This document shows, piece after piece, positions 23,501-36,800 of a stretch of DNA of 64,000 nt. The position numbers were made by a program, and so were the translations under genes. This stretch comes from Ascochyta rabiei (taxonomy: Eukaryota; Ascomycota; Dothideomycetes; Pleosporales; Didymellaceae). Position 1 is the stretch's first letter; every line of letters begins with the position of its first letter. The stretch spans positions 1,116,001 to 1,180,000 of the forward strand of contig NC_082425.1 in assembly GCF_004011695.2 (NCBI RefSeq), read 5' to 3'. The notes beneath the pieces were generated by a model that had not been told where the DNA came from, searched no databases, and worked only from the letters and a program-made list of their open reading frames with translations.

Positions 23501-25444
23501 ACAACCCTAATATTACTAAGGCAGGAAGATTGTAGAGGCATACCTAACGCTTCTACTAACTCCTCTACTAGCAGTATTCCTAACTAAATAGATAAGCTAT
23601 CATAAGACAACAGACTAACTTAAACAAGACTAAGGAACGTCTATAATAACGCTGTAGGCAGCTGCATTTATAGCAGGCACTAAGGCAGGACACCTTAGTT
23701 AACATAAAGGAAAACCTTTTAATAAAGCTTAATTAAAGAGGATTATAGCAAAGAGAATTAAGCTGCATTAGAATAAACTTCTGCTATTACCTACAGCATA
23801 CTTAAAGCTAGAGGAGCACCCTCTCTACAAGATGTTTAAATAAGCAGAAAACAAACACCTGTAAAGCTACAAATAAATAGAGTTATAGACTAAATTTCTG
23901 GCAGCTCTAGTTTAAAAGTCTAGATAATAAATACTTAACTATATGTAGGTCTATACATACAAGTTTAACAAATACTACTACCTTAATAAGTACAAAGCAA
24001 GGCTTATAGTTAGAGGAGACTAACAATATAATATTACATTACAAGACACGTATATAGTAACACTTACAGGCTAATTACTTAGAATACTAATAGCAATTAC
24101 TACAAAATACAAACTTAAACTAAAAAAATAGGATGTTACAAATGCGTTTGTCTATACAGCTATTAACCGCAAAATATATATAAGGATGCTAAGAGGATAC
24201 TAGAAGACAGGCACCTTACTAAAGGTACAGAAAGCCTTATACAGACTCTACATCTCCTCTCTACTATAGTAGAAGGAATTTACAGCAACATTAGCTAGAA
24301 TTAGATTTAAACAAGTACTATAAGAGCTATGCTGTATAATTAAGGATAGAATAATTATCTTCTTCTATATAGATAATATTATAATTGCGTACCACCTAAA
24401 GCACAAATAAGAGGCAGATAATGCTATTAAACAAATATAGGAGCAATACCTTTATACTAGAAGGGACAACCTTTAATAGTTCCTTAGTGTAGAAGTCTAA
24501 CGTAATAGACAGTAATAGATAATTTAATTGTTATAAGCTGCATACGTTAACAAGATTAGTTAATTAGTAACTAGACAGGACGTAAGGCATAATACGCTAA
24601 TATCTAAAATTAAACTTAAGCCTAGGAACAGTCTAGCTAAACTGCTAGAGATTAATTAATATTAGCAAAAGATTAGATCCCTGTTATTTACAGTAGTAAC
24701 TACTTAACCTAACATAGCGTTTGCTACGTTGCAACTTACACGCTTTCTAGTTAACCTATGTAATAAACACTAAGACGCTGCTAACTAAGTGCTCCTATAC
24801 CTACAGAAGACAAGGAATCTGTTACTTAACTTTAGATAGGGTAAAGGACTTAAAGTTGCAAGCGACGCATTATTTGCTAATAACACTGTAGACTAGAAGA
24901 GTTCCTAAGGATACGCTATTAAGCTATTTAGAGGACTTATTGCCTAGAGAGCAAATAAACAAGATACTGTTACAACGTTAACTACTAAGGCTAAGCTCCT
25001 AGCACTGTCTTAAGTAGCTAAGGAAGCGATATTTACCTCTTAACTATTAAAAGAGCTTTAGGTAACCCTAAGCAATCCTATAATTATAATTAAATGTAAC
25101 AATATATAGATAATACGTCTAGTTACTATAGATATTACTAAGATATAAACTAAACTTTAGCATGTTAATATACACAACTACTAGTTATAATAAGAAGTTA
25201 ACTACAAAATAATTAAAGTAGAATACATCCTATCTAACAACCTAATTACAGATAGATTTATAAAGTTGTTGCTAATTAGCAAATAGGCTAGCTTTCTTAA
25301 TTAGTTAGGACTTGTTAAGGGCTAGAAGGGTACATTAAGGGATATCCTGCTTAAGAAGATGTAAGAGCAACTAGAGGACCTTATATTAAAGAGTTAATTA
25401 ACTAGTTTACGCAGCTTGCAATAGGATTCTAAGCTAAGGGGGTG

Positions 25445-25612
25445 TGTTAAATAAAAGGTATTAGAGAAATAGGTTAGGCGATATACCTGCTAAGAAACCG
25501 TGCAGAGGCCCCTACTAGAACCTAGATAAGACAAAAATCACCCTTACATAGAACAAGAACAGATCATTAATACATCATCATTAACTCATTACTATTACCA
25601 TTCAATCTAACA
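25445..25612 (+). repeat. 3' LTR of the copia element
   Basis: 168 bp, same ends as the 5' copy; followed directly by the AGTAC duplication. It keeps several CA steps that are TA in the 5' copy. Confidence 0.88.
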
Positions 25613-26449
25613 AGTACAAATTACCCTAATAGAAGATTTAAACCCTAACCTAGACTTTCTAGCTATTATAGTCTAGTAGTCTAGGTTAAACTTTATAATC
25701 TATAATATATACAACTAAACAAACGTATAAGGAATAATAACAGTAGAAAGAAAGCTTCTAAATAGCTAAACTCTGCCTAACTTAATCCTGCTAGAGGACT
25801 TTAATACCTACTACCCTTAGTAGAACCCTACTATAACTACTATAACACTAAAAGCTAGTAGCTTTGTTGCCTAGATAGAAGAGTAAAACCTAGAGCTACT
25901 AAACACTCCTAGTATAGGCACCTTCTACAGGCTAAACATAAGCAGGGAAAGTGTTCTAGACCTTACCTTTACCACACACAGGCTTATAAACTAGATAGAA
26001 GACTAGCAAACCCTAGCAGGTATAGGCTTAGACTACCTAGGTATCCTATTTATAACTACTATGCCTAGAATACAGCTCCTAAACAACCCTACCCCCTAGT
26101 TTAACACTAAGAAGACAGACTAGGACCTATTTTAGAAGGAGCTAGCAAAGGAATTAGGAAAAAGCTCTGCCCTAAATACTTTAAGCCCTAGACACTCTAC
26201 TAGCACCTCTCTACTCCTTATCTAAGGAGAGGACAGAGAGCTAGAAAAGCAGCTTAAAGCAATAGGGAAGGAGCTTACTACAGTAATAACAAACACAGCT
26301 AAAACTACAATCCTATAAAGCTCTACTAGTGTAAGAAGCAAACCTTAGTAGAACCTAGACCTAAAACTACTAAGGACAAACATGCTTAGCAAACAACGCC
26401 TCCTATAGAGAGAACTAGCTACTAGCCCTACAACTACATACATATAGAA

Positions 26450-26604
26450 TGTTATAGACTAGCCTTAGAGTAGGATGTAATAAGGGTTAATATGGTATTG
26501 TATCTCTTAAGGAGGTAACATGTTGCGTGTCCTTCTAATATGTCTGTAGGGCACGTGACTGCCCTGTCTCGCTTAAGGCTTAGACAAGGTCTAAGCCTAT
26601 AACA
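26450..26604 (-). repeat. Downstream (3') LTR of the gypsy element
   Basis: 155 bp with TG...CA ends on the plus strand. Near its right end it contains a perfect hairpin with arms GGCTTAGAC and GTCTAAGCC around a 3-nt loop (26577-26597). Confidence 0.85.
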
Positions 26605-27179
26605 TACCTCCTTTCCCTATCTCTCCCTAGCTAAATGTATTTTATAGGGTCTTTTCTATGTTTTGCGTAGATTAGAGGGACGCTAGTAGTAGGTAAACTC
26701 TAGAGCTAGTTGTAGTTGCGTAAGGGCCCGCCTCTTAGTAGGTTAGCTACTAGTCTAGTCTGTGGTCTACCTAGGGTAGTCCCTACGCGCACCTAGGTTG
26801 TTTTTGTTTTATTTAGTGCACCTGCCTAAGTTAGACACTATACTACTCTACACTTCTGCCTAACCTACCTATAACGCACCTGCCTAACTTTTTATATACG
26901 CCCTTACTCTACCTGCTATATCTGTTATTACCTCTAGTTATAGTTATTAGGCTACTAGTTAGGGAGCTAGTAGTCCCCCTAGAGGGGGCGGTTATAGTCT
27001 GCTATAGTCCCTCCCCTCTGCCTATAACGTACCTGCAGTATATCTTATCTATAGTTTCTAATCTAGTTATAGGGCCTAACTATGTATGTAGAAAGCTTGC
27101 TGCTGTTATATAGGTAACTATAAAGTTAAGGGTAACTTAGATAACAAGGACTTAGTCTCTGTCTCTGCTAGCGCTGTCC

Positions 27180-28730
27180 TGTACCGCCCCTACTGCCTTC
27201 TTACTATTCTTACTAGTTAGTCTTATAAGTGCCTACATCTGTTATAGGTCTGCTTACTTGCTAATATCTTCTACAGCTAACTGTGTTCTAGGTGCTAGTA
27301 AGACCTATTATACCTGTGCTAAGCGTAAGCGCGTTTACATTTATAATAACAACCTCTTTACTACAAACGCTAAGCTCTGCTGTGCCTAGTGTAATTTTAA
27401 GCAGTATATTAACGTACGTGTTCCTATTCTAGCCCCTTGTTCCTAACTCATAGTAGCTAAGGCGTTAGCACGCGCTAGTAATGAACAGGAGTAGGAAGCA
27501 CCCGTTAGTAGACAGAGAGAGAGAGAGAGAGACGAAAGAGAAGATAGATGTAGAGAGGTAGATTAAGAGGTAGGTAGATGGTAAGGTAAGGTCTATTAGA
27601 TGGATAGATGCCCCTCTTATACCTAGCATCTAAGGGATTGCCGAGGTTATCCCCCCTGTTCACCAGCATTACCGAGGTAGTTACTCTGTGCACCGGCACA
27701 GTAACACCTATGTTAAGACACCTAGCACCTAGGGTGTAAATAGTAACAAAGCTAACTAGGGGCGTTAGCCTATCTTCTACTGTAAGTTACCCCCTTATTG
27801 CTACTATAGGTTATCCTTTCTAATATAGCATTTTTGTTAGGCACCTACTATAAGCACTAGCAGGTGTATAAGGCTGCGCTTAACCTAGCCCTAGCTAACC
27901 CTACACTAGCAAAGCAGTTAACCTCTGCTTACGCTGCCTGTTCCCCCGCTAAGCCTAGTACCTAGGTTACTCTACCTGCTACGCTGTTGTCTAGGCGTTA
28001 TAGCGGTAACTAGATACCTACCTCTAATAGTTTATAGCTGCTACAGGGTTAGCCTTCTAGTCCTAGACTAAGCGCATAAACTGTATAGAGGCAGTCTAGG
28101 CCTATACTACTATAAGAATTTCTGTCTATATTAGGTGCGCAGCTAACTAGATCTAAAGGACACTATTAACTAAGTTAAGCGCCTACTTACTACGCCCTGC
28201 TGCTGCCTAGAGTACACCCTAGCATCCTACTTATCCTGCTACTGCTGCTCTAACTCCTCTAACAAGCGCTGCTTGTCTGTCTGCTAGCTCTACTTGCCTC
28301 CCTGCTGTTACTGCTCTTCTTCCCCTATAGAGTTGCCTATACCCCTATGCTGTTGCTATACTCCCTCTCTTATAGAGTTACCTATACCCCTACACTATTA
28401 CTGCTCTCCCTCCCCTATAGAGCTGTACTTGTTTACCTACTATTACTGCTTACTATCTATTATAGAGCTGCACACGCCCTACTGTAACTTTAAGGAGATA
28501 TTACAGCTAACACGTAGCAGCACTATTAAGGCAGATAAGGTAGATAACAACAATAATTACAAAGTTAACTGCTACTGCTGCATTGCGCAGAACTAGGCCT
28601 AGAATGTAGCTACTGCTGCCTGTTACTCCCTGTCTATAGATAACTCTATCTTTTTTAAGCATTAAGGCTTACTGCTGTTTGTCTAGTAGCATAGAGTTTA
28701 AGGTAGCGTTATATTAACGCTGTAAGGTCC
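27180..28730 (+). pseudogene. Antisense accessory reading frame inside the gypsy element
   Basis: On the strand opposite to gag-pol, a coding-like stretch can be read with few stops. It includes a cysteine-rich part near 27230-27480 (KTYYTCAKRKRVYIYNNN, then KLCCA and CNFKQY). After a gap rich in GA repeats (27509-27532), a frame at 28294-28596 contains four 45-bp units. I do not recognise the family. Cysteine pairs and a basic KRKR run suggest a nucleic-acid-binding protein, but this is inference. Stops lie at Gln/Trp-type positions, as in the rest of the element. Confidence 0.35.
28302..28481 (+). repeat. 45-bp tandem repeat, about four units
   Basis: The marker TATAGAG recurs at 28326, 28371, 28416 and 28461, exactly 45 bp apart, with the surrounding 45 bp similar in each unit. 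On the plus strand this encodes a 15-residue repeat with a conserved IEL. Confidence 0.7.
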
Positions 28731-31700
28731 CTAAGCTCTTCTACGCTAGGCCTTATGCCCTACGCAGTATCTCCTAATAGGACCCTATAAGGGTTATTAT
28801 AAATAATAAAAGTTTCTTCTTTTCTGTATCTACTTCTTACGTGCTGTATGTATTGCTATAAAGGCCTCCTAGGCCTTTATATCCTATAACGCTTCTAGCA
28901 GTTCCTATGTTAGTTTTATATATCCCTTCTATTTAACTAGAACCTATAACTTATTCTGCCTGTAAGCCCTCTTTTCTTTTAGGATAGACTCTACCTCCTA
29001 TTTAGCTAGGGTTAGGTTGTCCTCCTCTAGGACAACTAGCAGGCCTAGTCTACTTTCCTGCAGGCGCTGTGTTAGTAATAGGTTAGAAGCTGCACATTTT
29101 AGTAGGTCTATATGCACTATCTTATAGAGGTTGCCTAGCAAATCTAAGGTAACTATTAGAGGGGTAGGAATTGTAACTACTATGTACTAGGCTTGTAACT
29201 AGTCTAGCTTCTAGCTTAGCCTATTAGTTTTTACATTGCAGAGGGAAAACTACACCCTATCTCCTACGTAGTACTGCTCTGCAGGCTAACAGCTGTAGTC
29301 TGTTGCATCCTAGGTGTGTTGTTACACCTATGCTATAGCTGCCTAGGTAAGCTCTGTGCCTTACTAGAGGTAGTCTAGGAAATAGACTGCCTATCCCTGT
29401 AGGGTGTTCTGGCTAACAGTTAGTAGTACTGTTATCTGCAGGAGGTCCATATTATACCTGTAGAGGAGTAGGTTAGAACTAACCCTAGTAACTAAAGAGT
29501 CGCAATTGTGAAGTGCTAGTTAGCAGGCTAGAAGATAGTTAGGCTAGTTATTCTGTTTAAAGTTAACTATAACCTGTAAGACTACCTGCACCTCTTAGTT
29601 AGCACACTCTGTCTCTCTGTCTGTCTAGGGGTAGTAGGCTGTAGAGAGTAGCTAGTCTACCCCTATAAGGCTACACAGCGTTATCTAAAAATGTCCTAGC
29701 TAGTCTAAGCTACAGTCTAAGATTATAGAACTTAGAAAGCCTTAGAACTACTACTACGTGTTATAGAAGACCTTAGCGCAATATTCTGTAGTTATAGAAG
29801 TTATTACCTTAAGCTGCATATACTTAGAGAGGTAATCTATAATAACTAAGAGATAGCGCAGTGCATTCTTATTAGCCTAAGAGAGGTTAACTATAAAGTC
29901 TATAGAAATCTAGGACTAAAGTAGTTAGTAGTAGGCAATAGCTAGAGTAAGCCCTGCTGTTAGCGCTGTAACACGTGCACGCTATAACAGTAGTAGTTAC
30001 AGACATAACACTAAACGTCCTGTAACATCCTCTCCTAGTAGAAATTATGTCTAATAATGTAGAACGTGGTATTAGCCTCTAGATAGCCTGTTAGGTTAGA
30101 TTTGTGTGTCCTTTAGGTTATTGTGGTTATAAGTAGCTCCTAATATAGAAACTACGTAACCCTACGCTATAGCAGCGTGCTATAAGCACTAAGCGTGCAA
30201 TCTGCAATTTGCTAAGTAGTCTTAGCCTTAGGAGGGAACTAGTAGGCCTTCTTCTAGACAGTAGACAGGCGCGCTATGTGCCCTACGTCCTACTAAACGC
30301 CTTTGTCCTACAGTAATTGCATATATGCGTTAACAAAAAGTAGGGGTATACTAAGGTCTAGTGTACTAATTACTAATACTAAAACTAGGGTTATTATCCT
30401 ATAGGCCCCCCCTAACTTCCTATTATAGTCCTGTTCCTAGTAGCTTAGCGTATCTAGTTAGGCTGCCAGGCGCCCTAGGTAGAAGCAAAGGTAGAAACAG
30501 AACTTTAATAGCTCTTCTGCCTATTAGTGCTGCCTCTTACTTAACCTGCGCGCTGTTGTAGAGTACTAGAGGTTCTTATAGTTAGTTAGGATAGTAAACA
30601 GCCTGGCAACAGACCCTAATTTAGCTGCCTAGACCCCTAGGCACTTTATAACAGCAGTTAACTCCTTATTATAGATAGTGTAGTTCTATTATTCTATTAT
30701 AAGTGTAGTAGAGTAGTATGTAACTAGGCAAAGCACCTTCCTATACTACTAAGAAAGGCAGCTATCTAGCGCCTTACTAGAGTAGTCTACCTCTAATAGT
30801 ATTTCTTGCTTAGGGTCCTACTAGGCTAGGACTAGTTCTGTTATAAATATGTTCTTTAGCTAGTAGAACGCTGCGTCCTTCTCCTGCCTCTACCTAAACA
30901 GGATATCCTTCCCTATAAGTTAATTAAGTAGAGCAGCAATATTAGAGAAGGCTAGGATAAAGTCCTAGTAGAAGTTAGCAAACCCTAGGAAACTGCAGAC
31001 CCTGCGTAAAGATTGTAGGGCTTCCTAATTATAGATAGCCTTAACCTTCTTAGGATTAGGATAAATGTCCTTTCTAGCTTCTATAATATATCCTAGGTAG
31101 TATACTTCCTTTGTTATATATACGCACTTCTTAAGATCTAAATACAGCCCTGCATTACGTAGAAGCGTAAGGACTCTACTAACCTTCCCTAAGTAGTCTG
31201 TCCTAGACCTACTACTGTAAACTAGAACATTATCTAGGTACACAGTAGCATAGTTGCCTAATGTCTCTTAAAGCACGCTGTTAATGTAACGCTAAAAGGA
31301 CACTAGTGCTCTAGCCAGGCTAAACAGGCAGACTAGCTACTTAAAGAGCCTAAAACGGGTGTAGAATATAGTAAGGTGCTTGTCTCCTTCTGCAATACAA
31401 ATCTAGTAAAATACTAAACAGACATTAACCTTAGAGAACTAGTAGGCACCCCCTAGTGTATGCAAGGTCTCCTTAATAAGAGGGAGCAGGTACTAGTTAG
31501 TAATTATAATGCTATTAAGTGCGCAGTAGTCTACACACATACGCTATCTGCTAGAGGACTTTTTAACTAGCAGGACTAGGGCTCTTACTAGGGAAGAGGA
31601 GGCGCAGATCTACCCCTTATCTATTAGTGCTAACATCTGTTTCTGCAGCTTAAGTAGCTAGTCCCTTAGCATGTTGTACAGAGGGCCCTAGGGTAGAGGC

Positions 31701-33731
31701 TTCTCCTTCCTAGACTAGTCGCGTTGTAACTGTATATAGTAATCTATCTAGCCCCTATATAGGGAAAGGCCAGAGGCCTTACTCTTATTAAATAGGTCCT
31801 AAAACTAGACTAACTTAGGGGGAAGAGGGTCTACCTCCTCTGCTGTCCCTTGCGCTCCTAGGGATTAAACTAAGAGGATTTTAGTGATGTTGTAGAGGCT
31901 TATAGAGACAAACCAGTCTCTAGGTAGGTGCTTCTAGAGCCTATTAGCTAGGGTCTTATTAAACTTAGTTACTAACAGAAGAGCTATATAAACGTTTGCT
32001 GTATACTGTAAGGATTTGTAGATAATAAGGTTCCCTACCTGTTGTATCCTTAGTATGCCCTTTTCTACATCTAATACTACACCCTCTTATTAGAGCCAGG
32101 GCTTCCCTAAAATAACATCCTAGCTTAGACCTAGCACCACGTAGGCTACAGCCTGCGAGTGCTACCTGTCTAGGTTGTACCTAAACAGGACTAAATAGGA
32201 GATTATAGACTTTCTACTAGTGCCTACTACTTACGCTAAGCGTTGTAGCAGCACCTTAATAAAGTCTCCTCCTAAGCGCGCAGTAAAGTTATTACTTACT
32301 GCGCTAAAGCATTTACACCCTAAGTTTACTAGCATATTAGCCTAAATTGCCCTATTAATAAATAATAGAATATAGAATAGGGGCTTGTTTATAGAGTCTG
32401 TAATAGCTCTCCTAGTAGCCTGTAATGCCCCTGTACTAGTAGTCTCTCCTGCTAATATGCTCCTACAGCGCTTCTAACTTAGACTTATATTAGGAGCAGC
32501 TAGTTTCCCCTATGCAAACTAGCCTCTTCCTTACCTAAGATTATTACTGCCTACACTGTAGTTACTACTGCGTTAGCGCAATCCCAGCAAATGTGTCCCC
32601 CTTTGCTGTAACAGGTACATAGGTTAGCCTCCTAGCGTTGCTAAAATACTTTATTAGGAACCTACGTAGCCTGGTTAGGAGTAGACTACTTCTAACCCCT
32701 ACGCTTAGCACTGCTGCTAGTGCAAACTGCAGACATAACTGTTATCTTAACATTACTGTCCTTATTATGCTTAGGCGGCGCCTAAGTAGAGGTGTAGCGC
32801 AGCTAGTTTTCTATAGCTATAGTCTTAACGTCTACAGTAATAGACTTATACTCTATAACAGCTACGTTATAATCTATATAAGTTACTTCTTAGTTTATTA
32901 CTATATTGTAGATGTTTGCGTTTAGGGCCTAGCAGAGCTTTAATAGGCGTTGTTCTCTGTCCTAGTAGAGGCTGCTACTTTGCACTAGTAGCTGCTTAAA
33001 CTAGATAAAAAAGTCTGAGAACAACTTGTTAGGACCTTAACAGACGCTTTCCAGTTTTGCCTAGGCCTGTTCCTGGCTGTAGTTGTTGCTGTAGCAGAAT
33101 TCTAGGTATGCTAGGAAGTCCTCTAGGCTCTATACACCTTAGGTACCCCTAATCTTATAGAACAGAGCTACATCTTGTTACACAGACGCACTAAGCTAGG
33201 ACTATATAAAGGTAAACATGTTCTATAGCCTACTAATAAAGGACGTGTCTACCTGCAGCTTGTGTTCTATTATAACCTGCTATGCCTTAAATAAGGATTT
33301 GTTCCTAGTAAAGGCCTTGCCTATAGGAAGAGGTTTCCTATAGGTTGTAGACGTCTACATAGAGGTATGCAGGCCTAAGGCAGACGCTAAAAACAGTGCT
33401 TTATAAGGCAGGTTAGGGGCTAGGGTAGACGTTAATAGGTACAGTGTTGCTCCTAAGGAGGATAATAGGACTGTAGACGCAGGTCTAGTACAGGCGTTAG
33501 CTATTTATACTAGGGACTCTACAAACACACATATATTAGAGTTATTACGCTTAAGTAATACTATATACTTATTAGTAGCTAATAAGGCCTACTGTAAGTT
33601 TGTTATAAATTGTAATGTCTAAGCTATAAATTCCTAAAGGTATAAGGGGACAGATTTATCTAAGGGGTTATTCTAGGAGCTGGCTAATATAGTATAAGTG
33701 CTAGCTATTCTCCTAGAAGAAGAAATACAAA

Positions 33732-33886
33732 TATTATAGACTAGCCTTAGGGTAGGATGTAATAAGGGTTAATATAGTATTGTATCTCTTAAGGAGGTAA
33801 CACGTTGTGTGTCCTTCTAATATGTCTGTAGGGCATGTAACTGCCCCGTCTCGCTTAAGGCTTAGACAAGGTCTAAGCCCATAACA
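33732..33886 (-). repeat. Upstream (5') LTR of the gypsy element
   Basis: 155 bp, differing from the other copy at nine positions by eye, all transitions. The same hairpin is at 33859-33879. The outer TAGAA duplication follows. Confidence 0.85.
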
Positions 33887-36800
33887 TAGAAAAGGGACTA
33901 CCTAATTACTAGAAACAACTACCTACAAATAGTAAAAGTAGCAAAACGCAACTACTAGAATTAATTTCTAGAAAAGAAGAACATAAAATTAATCTTTAAG
34001 GCATTATCCTATACTAGGACTGTAGGTAACTAAAGCATACCTGCTATACAGGGCCCTAGGGGAATAGAGAACTCCTTTTAAGGCAAGTGCTTAGCACTAA
34101 GAGACACTCTCTTTCCTAGACCACCTTCCTCTCAGCCTATAGAGTGGAGGACCTACTAAGAAGGTAGCTAGGAATAGCTACCCCTTACTAAAGAAGAGCT
34201 AGAACACGCCTGCTCCTTACAAATCTAAAGTAGCTCCCTAGAACTAGATATAATAAACTAGGAGATTATTACTACAGTATATAAAGCAGAAACAGACATA
34301 TTCTTCTATATATTCTCTACACTATTTAACTATAGATACTACCCTTAAATCTAGAAAAGAGTAATAGGAGTTATCCTAAAAAAGCTAAACAAACTAGACT
34401 ATGCAGCCCCTAAAGCCTACAGGGTAATTACTCTCCTTAGCTGCCTAGGCAAAGTTACAGAAAGACTAGTTGCTAAACAGCTTAGCATACTAGCTAAAAC
34501 AACTACCCTACTACACCCTTTATAACTAGGTAAAAGAGTATAAAAATTAGCTATAGATGCCTCTATAATGCTGCTAAACTAAGTATAAGAATAAAGAAAA
34601 CTAAAGCGTATAAAAACTACAGTGTTCCTAGACATTAAAAGAGCCTTTAACTACGTCTTACTAGGCTAACTACTTACTATCCTACAACAACTAAAGCTAC
34701 CCTGCAGCCTAATAGCCTAGATCTAATCCTTCCTCTCTAGACGCCAACTACAACTGTCCTTTAATAGAGAAACAGAAGAATTTAGTAATATAAATGCTGG
34801 AATCCTATAAGGAAGCCCTATCTTACCTATCCTGTTCCTGATATATATTAGACCCCTATTCTAGTTAATTATAAACTACTTGCTGTTCTACCTAGACAAC
34901 CTAGCTATTACAGTATTATCTACTAGCCTAAAAAAAAACATCTGCCTACTAGAAAGAGATATAGCCAGCCTATTTGCAAAAGGATCTAGCTGTGCAATAC
35001 AGTTTAATACGCTAAAAACTAAACTTATCTACTTTACTTTAAGCTAAAAAGCAGAAAACTATACTCTTACTCTACTAGACAGGTCTACTATAACACTAAA
35101 AAAGACTGTTAAATAGCTAGGAATCTACATTAACAACAGGCTCTCCTTTAAGGAGCATGCTGCTACAAGGATTAGCTAAGCAAGAAACGCCTTCTACAGA
35201 ATGTGCAGACTAGCAAACAGCAGTAAAGGCCTTATACCTACTGCTCTCTAATAAATATACCTAGCCTATATTACTAGCATAGCAGAATATAGATGCTAAG
35301 TCTTCTAGAAGTAATAAGCTAGGATAGCAAAACAACTACAAGGACTACAGAACCTAGCACTTAGGAAAATCTTAGGCACCTTCTAAACCTTACCTATAAT
35401 TCCCTAGGAGGTAGAGGCAGCACTAGCCCCTCCTATAATAAGGCTAAACACTGTAATAAGAAAGTACGCCTTTAGAGCGAGGAAGCTCCTAAAGAACTAC
35501 CCTATCTATACTACTACAACACAGCTAAAATCCACCCTACAAAACACAGACCTAGACTCTAGCACAGAGCAAAGAGAGGTTAACTGTACTAGGCTAAGAG
35601 TAGGACCTCCTACACAGCTTATGTAAATTACACAGTCTATAGAAAAAGCTATACCTAGCATAAGAGAAGAGAAACTAAAAGACTTCTACTTCTACCTCTA
35701 GAATAAGGCTATTGCATACTAAACAGAAATCTTAAAACTACTAAAAGAAGAAGAAGCAAAAGCACACAAAACACAGATGCTATAGAAAGTAGGAAGTAAT
35801 TTACTAGCTATCTATACAGACGCTTCCTCTATAGAGGGAGGCGTAGGGATAGGAGTAGAAATTACAGCCCTAGACTACAACTAAGAGCTAAAGGAAATCT
35901 ACACTATAAACTATAATATTAGTAAAGGCTAAATTGTATATAATAGAGAACTAGAAGGAATAATAAGAAGCTTTAAAATTGCAGCTACTATAGCTACTAT
36001 AGGACAGAACGTCTAAGTCTTTACAGATAACTAGGCAGCTATCCTAAGACTAAAAACTCCTTTAAATAAGCATAGACAAGCTTAGCAAATACGCTGTATA
36101 AAGGCAGCTAAAACTATTAAAAATAAAGGAGCCATAATTAGCCTTAAATGGACCCCTAGCCACTAAGACATTGCAGGAAACAAGAAAGCAGACCTTCTAG
36201 CAAAAGAAGTAATAAAAAAGAGGCCTACCTCTAATGCTACAAGTATTGCTATAACTAGAATTTAAGTAAAAGCTATTACAAAAGACAAATAGGTTTACAA
36301 ACTAGTTACCTATAAAGCTAAAGTAATCCTAAGGAAAACAGACACCTACGCAGTAAAATATTAGCTAGGACTAACAAACAGGATAAAACTACCTAAAAAT
36401 ACTAAATAAGAGATAGCAAGTGCCTACTACTAACTAAAACTAGGACATAGATATAATAAAGCATACCTCTATAACCTATAGAAGGTAGATAGCAATAGAT
36501 ATATCTACAGCTACATATAAACAACTTAATACCTCCTACTTAGCTGTAAAGAATACAAATAAGCAAGAAAAATAATACAGGACAACCTACAAGGACAACA
36601 ACTCTTAATAAATCTACTACTCCACACAACCTAGGGAATTCTAGCTACTCTAGCTTTTATTTTAGACACTAGAATAGGCACCTGTAAGTGGTACCTACAA
36701 TAAACAACAGACACCTAAAAAATGCTGTTAACCCCCTAGAGCATAGGCTCTTACTACAGGACTCTGAACCTATATTTACTACCTTTTACAACCACGCTCC

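Larger units (their letters stand above)
20339..25612 (+). mobile_element. Ty1/copia LTR retrotransposon, RIP-mutated, nested in the LINE
   Basis: Two 168-bp LTRs (20339-20506 and 25445-25612), each TGTTA...TAACA, flank a 4.9-kb interior, and the direct repeat AGTAC borders the whole (20334-20338 and 25613-25617). The order of domains on the plus strand is copia-like. A degenerate gag zinc knuckle (CSTCKQRYNISNY, about 21655) comes first, then integrase (about 22580-23200), reverse transcriptase (about 24120-24480: DVTNAFVYTA, FFYIDNIIIAY) and RNase H (about 24850-25150: KVASDALFANN). A purine-rich tract lies just before the 3' LTR (about 25433-25441). Stops occur at Gln and Trp positions all along. 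No functional frame remains. Confidence 0.88.
26450..33886 (-). mobile_element. Chromodomain-type Ty3/gypsy LTR retrotransposon, RIP-mutated, nested in the LINE
   Basis: Two 155-bp LTRs (26450-26604 and 33732-33886) enclose 7.1 kb, and TAGAA lies on both outer sides (26445-26449, 33887-33891). Coding order runs on the minus strand. A gag zinc knuckle is at about 32560-32620 (CYSKGGHICWDC). Reverse transcriptase is at about 31025-31243 (YLDNVLVYSS, then LYLDLKKC and YYLGYIIEA, the classical gypsy block). Next come integrase (about 29700-30100 by position) with a GPY-type end near 29210-29290 (YYVGDRV, LCNVKTNRLS), and a chromodomain near 28850-28990 (VLVK-x-KGY, LT-x-ELLEAL). The catalytic YLDD is YLDN, a RIP-compatible change. 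About 2 kb between the chromodomain and the downstream LTR holds an unexplained segment described separately. Confidence 0.85.

Noticed and set aside
28294..28596. 100-codon open frame as a host gene
   Set aside because: It lies between the LTRs of the gypsy element and consists largely of a 45-bp tandem repeat.
32638..32925. 95-codon plus-strand frame
   Set aside because: Chance frame opposite the gypsy gag region, low-complexity composition.
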